DNA of 32,014 nucleotides from Verrucomicrobiia bacterium (GTDB lineage: Bacteria > Verrucomicrobiota > Verrucomicrobiia > Verrucomicrobiales > Akkermansiaceae). The stretch is taken from the NCBI GenBank assembly GCA_947460915.1, contig CANHKJ010000003.1, positions 1-32,014 on the forward strand, written 5' to 3'. Numbering within the stretch: position 1 is the stretch's first letter; the number at the start of each line of letters is the position of its first letter. The position numbers and the translations under genes were made by a program. The notes under the pieces were generated by a model. The model did not search any database, had not been told where the DNA came from, and worked only from the letters and a program-made list of their open reading frames with translations. Shown piece after piece: positions 28,462-32,014 of this stretch.

Positions 28462-29493
28462 ATGTCCATTTTTAAACGTCTTTTCGGCAATTGGATGTCT
28501 CAAGACATCGGTATCGATCTCGGCACCGCCAACACACTTGTATGTGTCAAAGACCACGGTATCGTTCTTCGTGAGCCTTCCGTAGTAGCAGTCAAAGCTG
28601 GCACTAATCAAGTTCTCGCCGTAGGTGATGACGCCAAGCGCATGCTCGGCCGCACTCCCGGTGACATCGTCGCCATCCGTCCGCTGCGTGATGGTGTCAT
28701 TTCCGACTTCCAAGTTACGGAAGCCATGTTGCGCCACTTCATTAAAAAAGTGAACAATGGTCGCCGCTCAAACTCCCGCGTTGTCATTGCTGTCCCCTCC
28801 GGTATCACCGAAGTGGAAAAACGTGCCGTTCGTGAGTCCGCAGAGCAAGCTGGCGCACGCGAGGTTTACCTGATCGAGGAACCCATGGCCGCCGCCATTG
28901 GCGTAGGTCTTCCTGTTCAAGATGCCGCAGGCAATATGATCGTTGACATCGGCGGCGGCACCACTGAGGTCGCATTGATTTCACTCTCTGGCATTGTTTA
29001 CTCCCGCAGCGTTCGCGTTGCAGGTGATGAACTGGATGACGCCATTACCTCCTATATGAAGCGAGCCTACAATCTCATGATCGGGGAGCGTACAGCAGAA
29101 GACATTAAAATCCGCATCGGCTCCGCAGCTCCGCTGCCCAAAGAAATGACCATGGAGGTCAAGGGGCGCGACCTCGTAGCAGGACTGCCGAAAACAATTA
29201 CCATCACCTCACAAGAAATACGTGAGGCAATGGCTGATCCTCTTTCCCAAGTTATCGATGGCATACGCACCACTCTGGAGCGATGCCCTCCTGAACTTGC
29301 AGCGGACCTCGTGGACCGCGGAATCGTTCTCGCTGGTGGCGGTGCTCTCCTAAAAGGATTGGATCGGCTCATTCGTGAAGAAACCGGGCTTCCCGTTCAC
29401 ATCGCTGAGGATCCACTCAGCGCTGTTGCCGAAGGCACAGGAAAAGCATTGCAAGAAATTGCGCTGCTCAAACGTATCGCCAACATTGGTTGA
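28462..29493 (+). CDS. mreB: Rod shape-determining protein MreB
   Basis: [73 protein letters not shown]. Confidence 0.98.
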   Translation: MSIFKRLFGNWMSQDIGIDLGTANTLVCVKDHGIVLREPSVVAVKAGTNQVLAVGDDAKRMLGRTPGDIVAIRPLRDGVISDFQVTEAMLRHFIKKVNNGRRSNSRVVIAVPSGITEVEKRAVRESAEQAGAREVYLIEEPMAAAIGVGLPVQDAAGNMIVDIGGGTTEVALISLSGIVYSRSVRVAGDELDDAITSYMKRAYNLMIGERTAEDIKIRIGSAAPLPKEMTMEVKGRDLVAGLPKTITITSQEIREAMADPLSQVIDGIRTTLERCPPELAADLVDRGIVLAGGGALLKGLDRLIREETGLPVHIAEDPLSAVAEGTGKALQEIALLKRIANIG

Positions 29494-29526
29494 TACACAT
29501 CGTAGACCCCGACTTCTTCCCCGGCC

Positions 29527-30330
29527 ATGAAGCCGCTTAATCTCATCGCTTTGCTTTGCTTCCTTGGTGGTGCCACCTGGGCTCTCACGCGCAGTGATCG
29601 CAGCGTTCGCTCGATCCAAAATACATACTATTCCGCGCTTAACCCGTTCCTCAAATCAGGATCGGCAATCGAGGAAAAGGCGCGTAATTTCTCCAAAGAA
29701 GTTACTCACTCTCGCGAACTCGAAGCCGCTTTAGAAGTAACGAAGGCTGAGCTCGACAAACTGAGGCAAATCGAACAACGATTCGATGCCCTTGAGTCAG
29801 AAAACGCTCGTTTACGCTCCGCACTGAAATTCACCAAAAACACCAATTTTACTCTGGTAGCCGCCAACATCACGCGCCGCCAGACAACAAACTGGTATAA
29901 AACTGTCGAAATCAACCGCGGAGAGGAATCCTTCATAGGCATCCAAAATTCCGTCGTAACCGCTGATGGATTGGTAGGAAAAGTCGATCTCATCGCCCAC
30001 AACTTTGCCACCGTCATTCTCTTGACCGATAAGAGCTGCCAAGTTTCCGCGAAAGTTGAGGGTTCTGCCGATCTCGGAATCATCAGTGGTCGGCCCGCCG
30101 AATACGGCAAAGACCCCATGCTCATTCTCAGCTATTTACCCAAAAACACCAACCTGAAAAAAGGTCAACGCGTATTCAGCGATGGCCGCGGTGCTGTTAC
30201 GCCCGCCAACATACTCATCGGAACGATCGAGTCTGTCGAGTCAGGTGCCATGTACTCTGAAGCTCTCGTTCGCCCCGCAGTGAACTTCAATGATCTGGCT
30301 ACAGTGTTCGTCATTCCTAGTGAGAATTAA
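29527..30330 (+). CDS. mreC: Rod shape-determining protein MreC
   Basis: N-terminal TM, coiled coil, NFTLVAANITRRQTTNWYKTVEINRGEESFIGIQNSVVTADGLVGKV, downstream of mreB. Confidence 0.94.
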   Translation: MKPLNLIALLCFLGGATWALTRSDRSVRSIQNTYYSALNPFLKSGSAIEEKARNFSKEVTHSRELEAALEVTKAELDKLRQIEQRFDALESENARLRSALKFTKNTNFTLVAANITRRQTTNWYKTVEINRGEESFIGIQNSVVTADGLVGKVDLIAHNFATVILLTDKSCQVSAKVEGSADLGIISGRPAEYGKDPMLILSYLPKNTNLKKGQRVFSDGRGAVTPANILIGTIESVESGAMYSEALVRPAVNFNDLATVFVIPSEN

Positions 30331-30351
30331 CCAGAACTCGTAAACCACTCC

Positions 30352-30936
30352 GTGCTTCGCTACGCCATAACCCTATTTTTCTTGATCTTGCTGACGGTCA
30401 TCCTGCAGCAATTTGCGCCAGCATTCATTTCGCTCTATAACGCGCGGGTTTTTCTTCTACTTGTTGTATTCTTATGCATCGCTGTTACTGTGCCACTGCC
30501 TGTAATGTTTATTTACGCGCTGATTTGCGGCTTTCTATGGGATGCCCAGTGCGCGATTAGCTCCTCAAAGCTCGATCCCAGCGTCTATACAGATTCCATC
30601 CAAAACATCCGCTTTGGCTCCTCGATCTTACTTTTCGGCCTTGCCGGAGCGCTTATGAACGGATTTCAACCCATTTTTCGACAAGGAAAGTGGTATCTTT
30701 CCGCATTGCTTACCGGCATCTCAACTTTTCTCTATTGTCTCGCAGAATACAGCTTGCTCGATTTCCTCCGTGGCTCATTCACCATCAATCGTAGCGTGAT
30801 GTTGCAAATTAGCTATACCTCCCTCTTCAGCCTACTCGTAGCTCCACTCGTATTCATACTACTTTTTTTCATCGCTCGCATCTCTCACTACCAAATCGTT
30901 GTTACCCAAAAGCGCACATTTCGTCGCTTTGAATAA
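30352..30936 (+). CDS. mreD: Rod shape-determining protein MreD-like
   Basis: Small multi-TM protein (about 6 hydrophobic segments) in the mreD position between mreC and PBP2; GTG start. Confidence 0.75.
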   Translation: MLRYAITLFFLILLTVILQQFAPAFISLYNARVFLLLVVFLCIAVTVPLPVMFIYALICGFLWDAQCAISSSKLDPSVYTDSIQNIRFGSSILLFGLAGALMNGFQPIFRQGKWYLSALLTGISTFLYCLAEYSLLDFLRGSFTINRSVMLQISYTSLFSLLVAPLVFILLFFIARISHYQIVVTQKRTFRRFE

Positions 30937-30959
30937 AATACGCCCCCGCGCTCAACTCC

Positions 30960-32014
30960 ATGCAGACCGCTTTCCGCTTCCGCCTCTACTTACTGACCGC
31001 CTTCGTGCTCGTCGGATTCGGCACCCTTTTGCATCGACTTCACGAAGTTCAAATCGAGGACACGCAGAAGTATAAAAGCCGCGTTCCTTCACCCAAGTAT
31101 GTCTCTGTGCGCGAACCGGGAGTGCGTGGTGAAATCCGCGACGCCAACGGCATCCCGTTAGCTCGCAATAGCCGCAACTATGAAGTCAGTTTTAACATCG
31201 AGGAAATCATTGCCTCTTATCAACTTCAACATGATGAGATCCCTACTGTCGATATCATGAAATCTCAGGATGGCATGAGCCGCAAAGGGAAAAAGAAAAA
31301 CATTGTTGCCATCGTAAATGAAACCATCATTTCTCGCCTCACAAACTACGGACTCGCCAAAGATTACCGCTCAAAGAGCCTCGAAATTCACTACGCCACC
31401 CACGGTGGATTGATCCCCTTCTCCTACCGAACCGATCTCACCTACGAGCAGTTTGCGCGTTTTGCCGAACTCAATCTCGAACTCCCTGGCGTTTATATTG
31501 GCATCAGCCCTCAACGCGCCTATCCCTACGATACTCTCGCCTGTCACATCCTCGGCTACACCACCCCATGGCGCCCTGGCGATATCCCCGAGGATGACAA
31601 GAAGAAATACAATCACTACATCGGCGATGAAAAAGGCATTGCCGGTATCGAGATGACCATGGACCGCTACCTTCGCGGTACAGAGGGAGTAAAAACAATC
31701 CTCAAAGATGAAAAAAATCGGGTCATTAACATGACAGACTACACCAAGCCCCAAATGGGTGCTGACGTGATCCTCACGATCGATGCCCGTGCCCAAATGC
31801 GCGTTGAGGAAATCCTCCGCAGCGCCGGTCGCGCCGCCGCAGTGGTCATGAACGTCCAGACAGGTGAAGTCATCGCCATGGCATCCGTGCCCAATTACAA
31901 CCCTAACAATTTCATACCATCGATTGACGAAAAAAAATGGATTGAATACAAAACGAGCAATATCTGCCTCCCCCTGATGAACCGCTCGATTGAGTCATTC
32001 GATCCAGGCTCAAC
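30960..32014 (+). CDS. mrdA: Penicillin-binding protein 2 (partial, truncated by window end)
   Basis: Reading from ATG 30960: MQTAFRFRLYLLTAFVLVGFGTLLHRLHEVQIEDTQKYKSRVPSPKYVSVREPGVRGEIRDANGIPLARNSRNYEV...; later AAVVMNVQTGEVIAMASVPNYNPN and NRSIESFDPGS at the edge. Absent from the ORF track because no stop lies in the window. Confidence 0.92.
   Translation, partial: MQTAFRFRLYLLTAFVLVGFGTLLHRLHEVQIEDTQKYKSRVPSPKYVSVREPGVRGEIRDANGIPLARNSRNYEVSFNIEEIIASYQLQHDEIPTVDIMKSQDGMSRKGKKKNIVAIVNETIISRLTNYGLAKDYRSKSLEIHYATHGGLIPFSYRTDLTYEQFARFAELNLELPGVYIGISPQRAYPYDTLACHILGYTTPWRPGDIPEDDKKKYNHYIGDEKGIAGIEMTMDRYLRGTEGVKTILKDEKNRVINMTDYTKPQMGADVILTIDARAQMRVEEILRSAGRAAAVVMNVQTGEVIAMASVPNYNPNNFIPSIDEKKWIEYKTSNICLPLMNRSIESFDPGS

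Overview
Gene-dense bacterial chromosomal window, mostly housekeeping genes, with a gene-content pattern that suggests Verrucomicrobiota or relatives (LpxC-FabZ fusion, Gld-like ABC exporter with DUF4340 protein, citramalate synthase, probable choice-of-anchor-D remnant; taxonomy is inference). In order: GAPDH; MBL-fold hydrolase; DUF2752 protein; GYF/DUF4190-like membrane protein; rhomboid protease; SecG; GldA/GldF/GldG-like exporter plus DUF4340 protein; CNNM/CorC-type CBS transporter; an isolated QueC/ExsB-like PP-loop protein in an AT-rich patch; LpxC-FabZ fusion; EamA transporter; DUF1080 protein; CimA citramalate synthase; tRNA-Arg(CCU); a lipid A/LPS or glycan surface locus (LpxL-like acyltransferase with a GT9-like C-terminal half, ELM1-like protein, GT4, second ELM1-like protein, polysaccharide pyruvyl transferase, FkbM methyltransferase); L,D-transpeptidase; NUDIX hydrolase; TcdA-like E1 enzyme; and mreB-mreC-mreD-PBP2 (PBP2 cut by the window end). 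The best candidates for new biology are the orphan PP-loop protein (about 11.7-12.8 kb) and the glycolipid locus with two divergent ELM1-family proteins and a truncated acyltransferase-GT9 fusion (about 19.1-23.6 kb). I saw no CRISPR array, complete transposon, phage module or rRNA. All family calls come from motif reading, without database searches.
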